A DNA stretch of 64,000 nucleotides, taken from assembly GCF_032121415.1 (NCBI RefSeq), contig NZ_CP135079.1, positions 3,286,001-3,350,000 of the forward strand. The letters are read 5' to 3'. The number at the start of each line of letters is the position of its first letter. Within the stretch, counting starts at the first letter, position 1. The DNA comes from Streptomyces parvus (lineage in GTDB: Bacteria > Actinomycetota > Actinomycetes > Streptomycetales > Streptomycetaceae). Below, one piece after another: positions 53,907 to 63,936 of the stretch. The notes beneath the pieces are model-generated. The model did not search any database. It worked only from the letters and a program-made list of their open reading frames with translations, and was not told the origin of the DNA. The translations under genes and the position numbers were made by a program.

Positions 53907-54374
53907 CTACCCGTACATACGGCGCATCGCGAAGTCGACCATCTGCTCGACGGCCTTGGCGTCGAAGACCATCCGGTGGTCACCCTCCATGTCCAGGACG
54001 AAGCCGTACCCCGTCGGCAGCAGGTCGATCACCTCGGCCCCGGTGATCACGAAGTACTTCGACTCCTTGCCCGCGTACCGCCGCAGCTCCTTGAGCGTGG
54101 TGAACATCGGGATCACCGGCTGCTGCGTGTTGTGCAGCGCCAGGAAGCCGGGGTTGTCGCCGCGGGGGCAGTAGACCTTAGACGTCGCGAAGATCTGCTG
54201 GAAGTCCTCGGCGGAGAGGGAGCCGGTGGTGAAGGCCCGGACCGCGTCGGCCAGGGAGGGCGGCGACGGTTCGGGATACAGCGGCTGCTCCCCGTAGCCG
54301 CCGCCCATCTGACCCATCTGGCCCATCTGACCCATCTGCTGCTGAGCACCAGGGTTCTGGTCGTAGCCGTACAT
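53907..54374 (-). CDS. SseB-family protein
   Basis: 155 residues. An N-terminal Gln/Met/Gly repeat (GAQQQMGQMGQMGQMGGGYG) is followed by an SseB-like domain (about 45-155): FATSKVYCPRGDNPGFLALH, PVIPMFTTLKELRRYAGKES, and DLLPTGYGFVLDMEGDHRMV. Role unknown; members are widespread in Streptomyces. A -10-like TACTCT lies 7 nt before the ATG with no Shine-Dalgarno sequence, so it is probably leaderless. It is divergent from the acyl-CoA dehydrogenase gene. Confidence 0.85.
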   Translation of the reverse strand: MYGYDQNPGAQQQMGQMGQMGQMGGGYGEQPLYPEPSPPSLADAVRAFTTGSLSAEDFQQIFATSKVYCPRGDNPGFLALHNTQQPVIPMFTTLKELRRYAGKESKYFVITGAEVIDLLPTGYGFVLDMEGDHRMVFDAKAVEQMVDFAMRRMYG

Positions 54375-54381
54375 GCTGCAA

Positions 54382-54387
54382 AGAGTA
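54382..54387 (-). promoter_or_regulatory. Probable -10 box of leaderless SseB-like gene
   Basis: TACTCT on the minus strand, 7 nt (TTGCAGC) before the ATG at 54374. Confidence 0.5.
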
Positions 54388-54424
54388 ATCGGACACATCT
54401 ACGGCTTGAGGGGTTGCGCCTTAT

Positions 54425-54436
54425 TACTGACGGGTA
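54425..54436. promoter_or_regulatory. Imperfect inverted repeat TACT-GACG-GGTA upstream of acyl-CoA dehydrogenase
   Basis: A short TACT...GGTA dyad in an AT-rich patch about 107 nt before the dehydrogenase start. It has the general shape of TetR-type operators often found before fatty-acid degradation genes, but it is short and imperfect. Confidence 0.3.
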
Positions 54437-54542
54437 GCATCATCGGAGAGGTCAGCTGATAGACCTACGCCTGCCTGTCGCCCGACCCGCATCACTCCCC
54501 GGGGCGCTGTGGCGCCACTGCTATTGATTACGGAGCCTTCCC

Positions 54543-56369
54543 ATGGGGCACTACAAGTCGAATCTCCGCGACATCGAGTTCAACCTGTTCGAGGTCCTCG
54601 GGCGCGACAAGGTGTACGGCACCGGTCCGTTCGGTGAGATGGACGTCGACACCGCGAAGAGCATCCTGGACGAGGTCGCCCGCCTCGCGGAGAACGAGCT
54701 CGCCGACTCCTTCGCCGACGCCGACCGCAACCCGCCGGTCTTCGATCCGGAGACCAAGACCGCTCCGGTCCCGGCGAGCTTCAAGAAGTCGTACCAGGCC
54801 TTCATGGACTCCGAGTACTGGCGTCTGGGCCTGCCCGAGGAGATCGGCGGCACCACCTCCCCGCGCTCCCTGATCTGGGGCTACGCGGAACTGCTGCTCG
54901 GCTCGAACCCGGCCGTGTGGATGTACTCCTCCGGCCCGGCCTTCGCCGGCATCCTCTTCGACGAGGGCAACGAGGAGCAGAAGAAGATCGCGGAGATCGC
55001 CGTCGAGAAGCAGTGGGGCTCGACGATGGTGCTGACCGAGCCGGACGCCGGCTCGGACGTCGGTGCCGGCCGGACGAAGGCCGTGCAGCAGGAGGACGGC
55101 TCCTGGCACATCGAGGGTGTGAAGCGCTTCATCACCTCGGGCGAGCACGACATGTCCGAGAACATCATCCACTACGTGCTGGCCCGCCCCGAGGGCGCCG
55201 GACCGGGCACCAAGGGCCTCTCGCTCTTCATGGTCCCGAAGTTCCACTTCGACTGGACGACCGGCGAGCTGGGCGAGCGCAACGGCGTGTACGCGACGAA
55301 CGTCGAGCACAAGATGGGCCTCAAGGCGTCCAACACCTGCGAGATGACGTTCGGCGACCAGCACCCCGCCAAGGGCTGGCTGATCGGCGACAAGCACGAC
55401 GGCATCCGCCAGATGTTCCGCATCATCGAGTTCGCCCGGATGATGGTCGGCACGAAGGCCATCGCCACCCTCTCCACGGGCTACCTGAACGCCCTGGAGT
55501 ACGCCAAGGAGCGCGTCCAGGGTCCGGACCTGGCTAACTTCATGGACAAGACCGCGCCCAAGGTCACCATCACGCACCACCCCGACGTGCGCCGCTCGCT
55601 CATGACGCAGAAGGCGTACGCCGAGGGCATGCGCTCCCTCGTCCTCTACACCGCCTCCGTCCAGGACGCGATCCAGGAGCAGGAGGCCGCGGGCGAGGAC
55701 GCCAAGGCGCTGAACGGTCTCAACGACCTGCTGCTGCCGATCGTGAAGGGCTACGGCTCCGAGAAGTCCTACGAGCAGCTCGCGCAGTCGCTCCAGACCT
55801 TCGGCGGCTCCGGCTACCTCCAGGAGTACCCGGTCGAGCAGTACATCCGGGACGCCAAGATCGACACCCTCTACGAGGGCACCACCGCGATCCAGGGCCA
55901 GGACTTCTTCTTCCGGAAGATCGTCCGCGACCAGGGCGCCTCGCTCAACACGCTCTCCGAGGAGATCAAGAAGTTCCTCGCGGGCGCCCAGGGCAACGAG
56001 GAGCTGGCCCCGGCGCTGGACTCCCTCGCCAAGGCCGCCGTGGACCTGGAGGCGATCGTCGGCACGATGATCACCGACCTCACCGCGACCGGCGAGGACG
56101 TCAAGAACATCTACAAGGTCGGCCTCAACACGACCCGCCTGCTGATGGCCTCCGGCGATGTCGTCGTCGGTTACCTGCTGCTCAAGGGCGCGGCCGTGGC
56201 GGCCGACAAGCTGCCGACCGCCTCCGCGAAGGACGTGCCCTTCTACCAGGGCAAGATCGCCGCCGCGAAGTTCTTCGCCGCGAACGTCCTGCCGGGCGTC
56301 TCGACCGAGCGCGCGCTCGCCGAGTCGATCGACAACTCGCTGATGGAGCTGGACGAGGCCGCCTTCTAG
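54543..56369 (+). CDS. Acyl-CoA dehydrogenase (long form)
   Basis: 608 residues, FAD-dependent acyl-CoA dehydrogenase catalysing the first oxidation of fatty-acid beta-oxidation. The FAD/substrate region is visible as [20 protein letters not shown] and [14 protein letters not shown], with the C-terminal helical bundle [30 protein letters not shown]. The length (about 600, not 380) matches the bacterial long form with an extra C-terminal domain (from about 470). GGAG lies 9 nt before the ATG. A 20-bp terminator follows. Chain-length preference unknown. Confidence 0.95.
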   Translation: MGHYKSNLRDIEFNLFEVLGRDKVYGTGPFGEMDVDTAKSILDEVARLAENELADSFADADRNPPVFDPETKTAPVPASFKKSYQAFMDSEYWRLGLPEEIGGTTSPRSLIWGYAELLLGSNPAVWMYSSGPAFAGILFDEGNEEQKKIAEIAVEKQWGSTMVLTEPDAGSDVGAGRTKAVQQEDGSWHIEGVKRFITSGEHDMSENIIHYVLARPEGAGPGTKGLSLFMVPKFHFDWTTGELGERNGVYATNVEHKMGLKASNTCEMTFGDQHPAKGWLIGDKHDGIRQMFRIIEFARMMVGTKAIATLSTGYLNALEYAKERVQGPDLANFMDKTAPKVTITHHPDVRRSLMTQKAYAEGMRSLVLYTASVQDAIQEQEAAGEDAKALNGLNDLLLPIVKGYGSEKSYEQLAQSLQTFGGSGYLQEYPVEQYIRDAKIDTLYEGTTAIQGQDFFFRKIVRDQGASLNTLSEEIKKFLAGAQGNEELAPALDSLAKAAVDLEAIVGTMITDLTATGEDVKNIYKVGLNTTRLLMASGDVVVGYLLLKGAAVAADKLPTASAKDVPFYQGKIAAAKFFAANVLPGVSTERALAESIDNSLMELDEAAF

Positions 56370-56393
56370 GACCTCTCGGCCGCTCAGCACATC

Positions 56394-56438
56394 CGACAGC
56401 GCCGCCGCCCGGAGACCGTCCGGGCGGCGGCGCTGTCG
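56394..56438 (+). terminator. Strong terminator after acyl-CoA dehydrogenase
   Basis: A perfect 20-bp stem (left arm begins CGACAGCGCCGCC) with a 5-nt loop. Confidence 0.88.
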
Positions 56439-56509
56439 CACGGTCGGCGGACCGGGGGCGACGGGCCGGTGACCGCGCGGTCACCGGATACCGGACCCCC
56501 GGTCCTCGT

Positions 56510-56515
56510 TACAGT
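56510..56515 (+). promoter_or_regulatory. Probable -10 box of leaderless M18 aminopeptidase gene
   Basis: TACAGT is followed by 7 nt (GAAGAAC) and the ATG at 56523. Confidence 0.5.
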
Positions 56516-56522
56516 GAAGAAC

Positions 56523-57821
56523 ATGAGTTCCCCTCTCCGGTTCGACCGTGCGCACACCGATGACCTGATGACCTTCCTGGCGGCCAGCCCGTCCCCGTAC
56601 CACGCCGTGGCCAACGCCGCCGCCCGGCTGGAGGAGGCCGGCTTCCGGCAGGTCGAGGAGACCGCCGCGTGGGACGGTTCCGCGGGCGGGAAGTACGTGC
56701 TGCGCGGCGGGGCGATCGTCGCCTGGTACGTGCCGGAGGGCGCGCAGGCGCACACCCCGTTCCGGATCGCGGGGGCGCACACCGACTCCCCGAACCTCCG
56801 GGTGAAGCCGCTGCCCGACACCGGGGCGCACGGCTGGCGCCAGATCGCCGTCGAGGTCTACGGCGGGACCCTGCTCAACACCTGGCTCGACCGGGATCTG
56901 GGTCTGGCCGGGCGGATCTCGCTGCGCGACGGCACCCACCGGCTGGTCAACATCGACCGGGCCCTGCTGCGGGTGCCGCAGCTGGCCGTCCACCTGGACC
57001 GGTCGGCCAACACCGAGGGGCTCAAGCTCGACCGCCAGAAGCACATGCAGCCGATCTGGGGACTCGGCGATGTGGAAGAGGGCGGCCTGATCCGCTTCGT
57101 CGCCCAGGAGGCGGGGGTCGACGCGGAGGACGTCACCGGCTGGGACCTGATGCCGCACGCCATCGAGCCGCCCTCCTACCTGGGCCGGGACCGGGAGCTG
57201 GTGGCCGGGCCCCGGATGGACAACCTCCTCTCGGTGCACGCCGCGACCGCCGCCCTGGCCGCCGTCGCCGGCCGGCCCGACGCCGACATCCCGTACATCC
57301 CGGTGCTCGCGGCCTTCGACCACGAGGAGAACGGCTCGCAGTCCGACACCGGCGCCGACGGGCCGCTGCTGGGCTCGGTGCTGGAGCGCTCGGTGTTCGC
57401 GCGCGGTGGCACGTACGAGGACCGCGCCCGCGCCTTCGCCGGGACCGTCTGCCTCTCCTCCGACACCGGCCACGCCGTGCACCCCAACTACGCGGAGCGG
57501 CACGACCCGACGCACCATCCGGTCGCCAACGGCGGGCCGATCCTCAAGGTGAACGTCAACATGCGGTACGCCACCGACGGCAGCGGCCGCGCGGTGTTCG
57601 CCGCGGCCTGCGAGAAGGCGGGCGTGCCGTGGCAGAGCTTCGTGTCCAACAACGCGATGCCCTGCGGCACGACCATCGGGCCGATCACCGCCGCCCGGCA
57701 CGGCATCCAGACCGTGGACATCGGCGTGGCGATCCTCTCGATGCACAGCGCCCGCGAGCTGTGCGGGGCTGACGACCCGTATCTGCTGGCAAACGCGCTC
57801 ACCGCGTTCCTGGCCGGCTGA
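56523..57821 (+). CDS. M18 family aminopeptidase
   Basis: 432 residues, zinc metallopeptidase, aspartyl aminopeptidase family, cytoplasmic. Metal and catalytic motifs are visible: AGAHTDSPNLRVKP, DNLLSVHAATAAL, AAFDHEENGSQSDTGADG, SSDTGHAVHPNY, and IGVAILSMHSARE. Length is full for the family. The ATG is preceded by a -10 box at leaderless spacing; an in-frame GTG 54 nt upstream is not supported. It follows the dehydrogenase terminator and so has its own promoter. Confidence 0.93.
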   Translation: MSSPLRFDRAHTDDLMTFLAASPSPYHAVANAAARLEEAGFRQVEETAAWDGSAGGKYVLRGGAIVAWYVPEGAQAHTPFRIAGAHTDSPNLRVKPLPDTGAHGWRQIAVEVYGGTLLNTWLDRDLGLAGRISLRDGTHRLVNIDRALLRVPQLAVHLDRSANTEGLKLDRQKHMQPIWGLGDVEEGGLIRFVAQEAGVDAEDVTGWDLMPHAIEPPSYLGRDRELVAGPRMDNLLSVHAATAALAAVAGRPDADIPYIPVLAAFDHEENGSQSDTGADGPLLGSVLERSVFARGGTYEDRARAFAGTVCLSSDTGHAVHPNYAERHDPTHHPVANGGPILKVNVNMRYATDGSGRAVFAAACEKAGVPWQSFVSNNAMPCGTTIGPITAARHGIQTVDIGVAILSMHSARELCGADDPYLLANALTAFLAG

Positions 57822-57922
57822 CCGGATACTCCAACCCCCTCCGCGCACATGGTTGTTGCCGGGCCGGGTACGCGAGTCGTACACCGGCCCGGACTCACCG
57901 GGCGGTCGAGGAGGCGGAATTC

Positions 57923-58144
57923 ATGGGACTCGGAGGATGCATTCTCCTGATCGGTGCGGGCGCGATCCTGGCGTTCGCCACCGACTGGAAGATGGACACC
58001 GTCAATGTCGACCTGGTCGGCTGGATCATGATGCTCGTCGGTCTCGTCGGGGTCTTCGTCTATATGAGCATCGCGCGGCGCCGCCGGATGGTCGTGCCGC
58101 CCACCACCACCGTCGTCCAGGACGACGAGCAGCGCTACCGCTGA
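57923..58144 (+). CDS. DUF6458-type small membrane protein
   Basis: 73 residues. Two TM segments (about 2-20 and 30-50) are followed by a basic RRRR stretch and a soluble tail. The N-terminal GLGGCILLIGAGAILAFATD and the NVDLVGWIMMLVGLVG block match a small actinobacterial membrane family (DUF6458, by memory). GAGGAGG lies 8 nt before the ATG. Function unknown. Confidence 0.8.
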   Translation: MGLGGCILLIGAGAILAFATDWKMDTVNVDLVGWIMMLVGLVGVFVYMSIARRRRMVVPPTTTVVQDDEQRYR

Positions 58145-58250
58145 CGACCTGCGGCGACCGCTCTGCGTCGGCCCTGCGGGGAGCTCGATATCCTGGGACG
58201 GATCCCACGCCCCCACCGTGGGTGCGTACCGCCCGGAAGAGGAGCCGTTC

Positions 58251-61157
58251 GTGGAGTTCCGGCTGCTCGGCACGGTCTCCGTCGAAACACTCACCGGGCC
58301 GCTGCCGCTGGGGCCCGCCAAGCGCCGCAGCCTGCTCGCCGCGCTCTTGCTGTCCGCCAACACCCCGGTCTCCGTGACCCGTCTGACGGACTCCCTCTGG
58401 GACGACACACCACCGCTGCAGGCCCGCGGCGTGATCCAGGGACATGTGTCGCGGCTGCGCGCCCTGTTGGTGGGTGCGGACGCGGAGGCCTACGGGGTCG
58501 AGCTGGCCACGCTCGGCGACGCGTACGTCCTGCGGGTCCCGGAGACACTGATCGACGCGCAGCGGTTCGAGGAACTGCTGATGCTGGCGCGGGAACAGCG
58601 CGGCCCGGCGGACACCGTGCTGATGCTGAAGGAGGCCCTGTCGCTGTGGCAGGGCCCGGCCCTCAGCGGGGCGTTCACCGGGCCGCCGCTCCGGGCGGCC
58701 GCGCACTCCCTGGAGGAGTCGCGGCTGGCGACGGTCGAGCACCTGGCCCGTACGTACGGGGTGCTCGGCGAGCACCACCGGGCCGCGGCCCTGCTGGCGG
58801 CGGAGACCGCGGCTCATCCGCTGCGCGAGTCGCTGGCCGCGGAGCTGGTGCTGGCGCTGTACCGGGCGGGACGCCAGTCGGAGGCGCTGGACCGTTTCCA
58901 CCGTACGAGGCGGCTCCTCGCCGACGAGCTGGGCATCGACCCGGGCCACGAACTGGCCGACGCGTACGCGCTGATCCTGCGGGGTGACCCGGGGAGCGGC
59001 GGGGCGGGGCCGAGGCCGGGGCCCGTGGCGGCTCCGGCCGGTATCCGGGCCCCGTCCCCGGCCCGTCCGGCGGCCTCGGTCGGCGCCGCGCCCCCGGCCG
59101 GTGCGGCGGCCCCGGACCCGGCCTCCGCCGGTCCGTCCGGTGCCGCCGGTGACGTGCCCGCGCGCGGTGGCGGTGCGGTGGCGTCCCAAGCCGCGCTGCG
59201 CCCGTCGTCTGTCGCACCCGCGCCGCACCCCGGAGAACCGCTCCCCGTCGACCTGCTCCCCCGGGCGCCGCGCGGCTTCCACGGACGGGGCGCCGAACTG
59301 GCCGCGCTCACGCGGGCGGCGGCGGGCGAGGCGCCCGTCTGCCTGGTCACGGGCCCGGCCGGGGTCGGCAAGACCGCGCTGGCGCTCCAGTGGGCGCACC
59401 GCAGCGGCGCGCTCTTCCCGGACGGCCGTCTCTTCGCCGATCTGCGCGGGTTCAGCGAGGCAGGCGAGAGCGCGCTCATCGACGTCCTGCGGGAGTTCCT
59501 GCTCGCGCTCGGCGTCGCGCCGCGCCGGGTCCCGGAGTCCGCCCCGGCAGCCGCCGCGCTCTTCCGCTCACTGACCGACCGGCGCCGCGTGCTGGTCGTC
59601 CTCGACAACGCCCGTGACTCCGCCACCGTCCGGGCACTGCTGCCGGGCGGCAGCGACTGCGTCACGCTGGTCACCAGCCGGCACCGGCTGGAGGGGCTCA
59701 TCGCCTCGGACGCCGCCCGGCCCGTCCCCCTCGACACGCTGGAGGCCGACGACGGCACGGCGCTGCTCGCCGGGGTGCTGGGGGAGGAGCGGGTGCTCGC
59801 CGAGCCGGTGGCGGCCCGCCGCCTCGCCGAACTCTGCGGCGGGCTGCCACTCGCGCTGCGCGTCACCGCGGCCCGGCTGGCGGGACGGCCGCGCTGGACG
59901 CTGGCCGCCCTCGCCGACGAACTGGCAGACGAGCGGGGCCGGCTGGCGTATCTCGACGTGGACGACACGGGCGTCGCGGCCGCGCTGCGGCTGACCGTCC
60001 AGCACCTGCCACCGGAGGCCGTCCACCAGTTCGCTCGGCTCGGGCACCATCCCGGCGGCCATGTCGACCCGTACGCGGCCGCCGCGCTCGCGGGGACGGA
60101 TCCGGTCGCCGCGGCGGCCGCGCTGGAGCGCCTCGCCGCCGCCCACCTCGTCGCCGAGACCGCTCCGGGCCGGTGGATCCTGCACGACCTGGTGCGCCTG
60201 TACGCCCGCGGCCTCGACCCGGCGTCCGCGCACGAGGCTCTCACCGGCGTGCTCGACCACTGCATCGCCACCGCGCTGGCCGCCGCCGACACGGCGGAGC
60301 CCGGCGGCGAGCCGTGCTTCGTGCTCCCGGACGGCTACCGCGAGCCCGCCGCCGTACGGGACTTCGCCGACCGTGCGGAAGCGATGCGCTGGCTGGCGGC
60401 CGAGCGCGAGAACCTGGCGCTGGCCGCCGTGGCGGCGCGGGAGGCGGGGCTGGCGGACCGGACCTGGCGGATCATCCTGCTCCAGTGGCCGCAGGTGGTG
60501 TGGCGGGTACGGGACAACTGGGCGCCCCTGCTGGAGCTGGCCCTGGAAGCGGCTCGCGCCGGGAAGGACGCGTACGCCGAGTCGCGGGTGCTCACCCTGC
60601 TGGGCTGGGTGCTGACGGAGGAGGGCCGGACATCGGAGGCCGCCGCCGTGCTGGAGCGCTCGCCGGTGCTCGCCCGCGAGGCCGGCGACCCGCTGGGCGA
60701 GGCGACCGCGCTGATCAACCTGGCCGTCGTCCAGGCCGAACTGGGCGAGTCGGCCACCGCGACGGAGAACTGCACCCGCGCCGTGGAGCTGGCCCGCGAG
60801 GAGGAGGACCGGCACACCGAAATGCTCGCGCTCCAGCACCTGGCACGGATGCAGCTCACCGCGAACCGCCCGCGGGAGGCGCTGGCCTGTGCGCGGACCG
60901 CGCTCGACCTGGGCCCCGAGCACGAGGAAGCGGTGCGCCGGTCGCTGCTGCTGGCGGTCTGCGGCGAGGCGCGCCTCGCGCTGGGCGAGGAGGAGGACGG
61001 CATCCGGCTGCTGGACCGGGCCGCGCGGGAGGCGGAGGAGGCCGGTTACGACGACGGGGCCGTACGGGCGCTGGAGGCGCTGCTGCGGGTGTCGGCGCGG
61101 ACGGAGTACCGCCGGCGGTACGACGAGGCGCTCCGGCGACTCACCGCCGAGGGCTGA
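58251..61157 (+). CDS. AfsR/SARP-family transcriptional regulator
   Basis: 968 residues. An N-terminal winged-helix DNA-binding domain (about 1-90, EFRLLGTVSVETLTGPLPLG and TPVSVTRLTDSLWDD) and a BTAD domain (about 95-245) are followed by a Pro/Ala-rich linker (about 246-320). The NB-ARC ATPase (about 340-620) has Walker A GPAGVGKTAL and hhGRExxHR-like LVTSRHRLEGL. TPR-like repeats (about 700-960) complete it. The layout is that of AfsR, a global regulator of secondary metabolism fed by Ser/Thr kinases. The start is the GTG at 58251, 7 nt after GAGGAG. No biosynthetic cluster is adjacent, so it may act at a distance. Confidence 0.92.
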   Translation: MEFRLLGTVSVETLTGPLPLGPAKRRSLLAALLLSANTPVSVTRLTDSLWDDTPPLQARGVIQGHVSRLRALLVGADAEAYGVELATLGDAYVLRVPETLIDAQRFEELLMLAREQRGPADTVLMLKEALSLWQGPALSGAFTGPPLRAAAHSLEESRLATVEHLARTYGVLGEHHRAAALLAAETAAHPLRESLAAELVLALYRAGRQSEALDRFHRTRRLLADELGIDPGHELADAYALILRGDPGSGGAGPRPGPVAAPAGIRAPSPARPAASVGAAPPAGAAAPDPASAGPSGAAGDVPARGGGAVASQAALRPSSVAPAPHPGEPLPVDLLPRAPRGFHGRGAELAALTRAAAGEAPVCLVTGPAGVGKTALALQWAHRSGALFPDGRLFADLRGFSEAGESALIDVLREFLLALGVAPRRVPESAPAAAALFRSLTDRRRVLVVLDNARDSATVRALLPGGSDCVTLVTSRHRLEGLIASDAARPVPLDTLEADDGTALLAGVLGEERVLAEPVAARRLAELCGGLPLALRVTAARLAGRPRWTLAALADELADERGRLAYLDVDDTGVAAALRLTVQHLPPEAVHQFARLGHHPGGHVDPYAAAALAGTDPVAAAAALERLAAAHLVAETAPGRWILHDLVRLYARGLDPASAHEALTGVLDHCIATALAAADTAEPGGEPCFVLPDGYREPAAVRDFADRAEAMRWLAAERENLALAAVAAREAGLADRTWRIILLQWPQVVWRVRDNWAPLLELALEAARAGKDAYAESRVLTLLGWVLTEEGRTSEAAAVLERSPVLAREAGDPLGEATALINLAVVQAELGESATATENCTRAVELAREEEDRHTEMLALQHLARMQLTANRPREALACARTALDLGPEHEEAVRRSLLLAVCGEARLALGEEEDGIRLLDRAAREAEEAGYDDGAVRALEALLRVSARTEYRRRYDEALRRLTAEG

Positions 61158-61319
61158 CACGCTGACCGGGTGTGTCGTCGCCGCCCCGGGCATCAGCCGT
61201 ACGTCAGCGGGACGGCAGCGATACGTGAGCGGCGGCGGGCAGAGTCGATCCCGTCAGCAGTTCGCGGGCAGGGCGCCTCGACCGGGCGTCCGCCTCACCG
61301 TCTCCCCGGGGGAATCTCC

Positions 61320-62042
61320 ATGCGTACCTTCCGCAACCGCGCCACCGTCCTGGCCGCCGCGACCACGGCCGCTCTCGCGCTCACCCTCACCGCCTGTGGG
61401 GACAACGGTTCCGGCACCCGCTCGGAGGGCGTGGCCGAGAAGTCGGTGACCGCCGCCGCGTCGCCCGCCGAGTCCGGGAAGGGCGCCGGGGCTGAGAAGG
61501 CAGCCGACGACGCGGCAGGGACCGGCACCACGAGTGCCATCGGCACCGCTCGGCCGGCGGGCGCGGCCAAGAGCTCCGGCGGCTCCGGAACCACCGGCGG
61601 CACGTCCGCCAAGACCTCCGTCGCCCTCTGCACGGCGCAGGGCCTGAGGATCACCGCCGAGCGTCAGGACGGCCCGCCCTACACCCACCTGACGCTGTCC
61701 GCGAAGAACACCTCCGGCGCGAGCTGCGAGATGAAGGAGTACCCGCACATCCACTTCCTGGACAACGCGCGGGGCATCGTCCCGCCCGTCGCCAAGAGCA
61801 AGCCGCAGACCCCGGTGGTCCTGGAGCCCGGTCAGTCCGCCTATGCCGCTGTGCGCATGTCCGAGGGCGGCCGGAAGGAGACCACCGAGACGGTGAAGGA
61901 GTTCACGGTCACGCTGAAGGCCAACGGCGGCGGCATGGCGGTCGTGAAGTCGCCCGCCGCCGAGGGCCTTGCCGTCAACCCGCAGAAGTGGGCCACCGGT
62001 TACTGGACCACCGAGCTGCGCAACGGCGCCGACGAGTTCTGA
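61320..62042 (+). CDS. DUF4232 lipoprotein
   Basis: 240 residues. A lipoprotein signal (MRTFRNRATVLAAATTAAL then LTLTAC, lipobox near residue 26) is followed by a Ser/Gly/Ala-rich linker and a DUF4232 domain (about 100-240) with CTAQGLRITAERQDGPPYTH, two cysteines that could pair, and NPQKWATGYWTTELRN. Expected on the outer face of the membrane. GGGGGAA precedes the ATG. It is convergent with the thioredoxin/NHL gene, 12 nt apart. Role unknown. Confidence 0.85.
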   Translation: MRTFRNRATVLAAATTAALALTLTACGDNGSGTRSEGVAEKSVTAAASPAESGKGAGAEKAADDAAGTGTTSAIGTARPAGAAKSSGGSGTTGGTSAKTSVALCTAQGLRITAERQDGPPYTHLTLSAKNTSGASCEMKEYPHIHFLDNARGIVPPVAKSKPQTPVVLEPGQSAYAAVRMSEGGRKETTETVKEFTVTLKANGGGMAVVKSPAAEGLAVNPQKWATGYWTTELRNGADEF

Positions 62043-62054
62043 TCCGTCAGGCGG

Positions 62055-63872
62055 TCACGAAGGGCTGTCCATCCCGGCGAGCACCAGCGCCAGCCGGGTT
62101 TCACCCTCCGCGGTGACGCGGACCGGCACCCCCCAGTCCTGCTGGTGCACATGGCAGGCCGGGTACTCGTTGGCCGGGTCGTCGTCGCAGGACGCCGCCA
62201 TCGCGGAGACGTGCAGCACGCCCTCCGTGACCCCGTCCGCGAGGACCAGATCTCGCCCGAGGTCGGTCCCCGCGCCGGAGCCGTCCGCCAGCAGCTCGGG
62301 CGGGGTGGCCGAGACCAGGAGCCGGGTCGAGGGCCCGTAGCGGGTGTCCAGCTTCTGCCCCGCGGGCGCCTGGAAGACCACGTCGAGGCGGAGGGTGCCC
62401 GGGGCGATGCCGGTCGCGGTCCGCTGGGTGCGGTGCGCCTGGTCGGCGACCTGGACCGCCTCCTCGGGCAGCCGGAGGCGGGTCAGCCGGTGGCGGGCCG
62501 ACTCGACGACGACGAGATCGCCGTCGACCAGCACCGCGTCGCTGGGCTCGCGGACATCGGTGGCCAGCGTGGTGACCTCGCCGGACGCCGGGTCGTACCG
62601 GCGCAGGGCGTGGTTGTACGTGTCGCTGATCGCGACGGACCCGTCGGGCAGCGCGGTGACGCCGATCGGGTGCTGCAGGAGCGCCTGCTCGGCGGCTCCG
62701 TCGCGGTGGCCGAAGTCGAAGAGACCGGTGCCGACGGCGGTGTGGACGTGCTCGTCCCGGTCGACCCAGCGCAGTGCGGAGGTCTCCGAGTCGGCGACCC
62801 AGAGCCGCTCCCCGTCGGCGGAGACGGCGAGCCCGGACGGCTGGGCGAACCAGGCCTCGGCGGCCGGCCCGTCGACCAGGCCCTCGTTGGTGGTCCCGGC
62901 GGCCACGCGTACGGTCGCGCTCTGCGGGTCGTACGTCCACAGCTGGTGCACGCCCGCCATGGCGATCCACAGCCGGTCGCCGAACCAGGCGAGATCCCAC
63001 GGCGAGGAGAGGTCCACCTCACGCGCCGGGCCGCTGGTCGGGGTCCCCTGCCACCACTGGCGGCCGGTCCCGGCGAGGGTGCTGGTCACCCCGGTCGTCA
63101 GGTCCAGGGCGCGGACGGAGTGGTTGACGGTGTCCGCGACGGCGATGCGGCCGTCCGGGAGCGCGGCGAGCCCCTGGGGTTCGCTGAACCGGGCCTCGTC
63201 CGGGCCGCCGTCGCTCAACCCGCGTTCGCCGGTGCCGAAGTGGCGTCGTACGGTCTCGCCGTCGGCGTCCAGCTCGACCAGGCGGTGCCGGGTGGTGTCG
63301 GAGACCAGGAAGCCGCCGTCCGGCAGGAGCAGCGCCTTGCCGGGGAAGCGCAGATGCGTGGCGACGGGTTCGGGCGCGACGTAGGGGCCGTCACCGCGGC
63401 GGAGCGTGCCCTTGGCCCCGTGCTCGGCCTCCAGCTCCTCGACGAGCTTCTCGATGGCGTGCGCGTGGCCCTCGCCCGCGTGCTGGGCGACGACATAGCC
63501 CTCGGGGTCGATCACGACGAGCGTCGGCCAGGCGCGGACGGCGTACTGCTTCCAGGTGGCCAGCTCGGGGTCGTCGAGGACGGGGTGGTGGACCTCGTAG
63601 CGTTCGACGGCGTCGACGACGGCCTGGTGCTCGGCCTCGTGGACGAACTTGGGCGAGTGGACGCCGATGATCACCACGGTGTCGCGGTGCTTCTCCTCCA
63701 GCTCGCGCAGCTCGTCCAGGACATGCAGACAGTTCACACAGCAGAACGTCCAGAAATCGAGGATGACGATGCGTCCTCGCAGGTCAGCGAGGGTGTACTG
63801 CTGGTCGCCTGTATTGAGCCAGCCGCCCTTGCCGATGAGTTCGGGGGCGCGGACGCGTGCACGTGTTGCCAT
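62055..63872 (-). CDS. Thioredoxin-like protein with NHL repeats (NHLRC2-like)
   Basis: 605 residues. An N-terminal thioredoxin-like domain (about 20-160) has the redox motif in FWTFCCVNCLHVLDEL (CVNC). An NHL beta-propeller follows (about 190-490: HRLVELDADGETVRRHFGTG, GLAALPDGRIAVADTVNH, and PIGVTALPDGSVAISDTYNH). The C-terminal domain contains a further CDDDPANEYPAC pair. The same architecture is found in NHLRC2 from animals to bacteria; function unknown, probably redox. The start is chosen as the ATG at 63872; the frame is open further upstream. Cytoplasmic, no signal peptide. Confidence 0.9.
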   Translation of the reverse strand: MATRARVRAPELIGKGGWLNTGDQQYTLADLRGRIVILDFWTFCCVNCLHVLDELRELEEKHRDTVVIIGVHSPKFVHEAEHQAVVDAVERYEVHHPVLDDPELATWKQYAVRAWPTLVVIDPEGYVVAQHAGEGHAHAIEKLVEELEAEHGAKGTLRRGDGPYVAPEPVATHLRFPGKALLLPDGGFLVSDTTRHRLVELDADGETVRRHFGTGERGLSDGGPDEARFSEPQGLAALPDGRIAVADTVNHSVRALDLTTGVTSTLAGTGRQWWQGTPTSGPAREVDLSSPWDLAWFGDRLWIAMAGVHQLWTYDPQSATVRVAAGTTNEGLVDGPAAEAWFAQPSGLAVSADGERLWVADSETSALRWVDRDEHVHTAVGTGLFDFGHRDGAAEQALLQHPIGVTALPDGSVAISDTYNHALRRYDPASGEVTTLATDVREPSDAVLVDGDLVVVESARHRLTRLRLPEEAVQVADQAHRTQRTATGIAPGTLRLDVVFQAPAGQKLDTRYGPSTRLLVSATPPELLADGSGAGTDLGRDLVLADGVTEGVLHVSAMAASCDDDPANEYPACHVHQQDWGVPVRVTAEGETRLALVLAGMDSPS

Positions 63873-63936
63873 GTCACCAGTCAACACCGTCCCGGCCTGC
63901 GCGCATTCCGCCGGGGCCCGGGGGAACCTGTGCCCC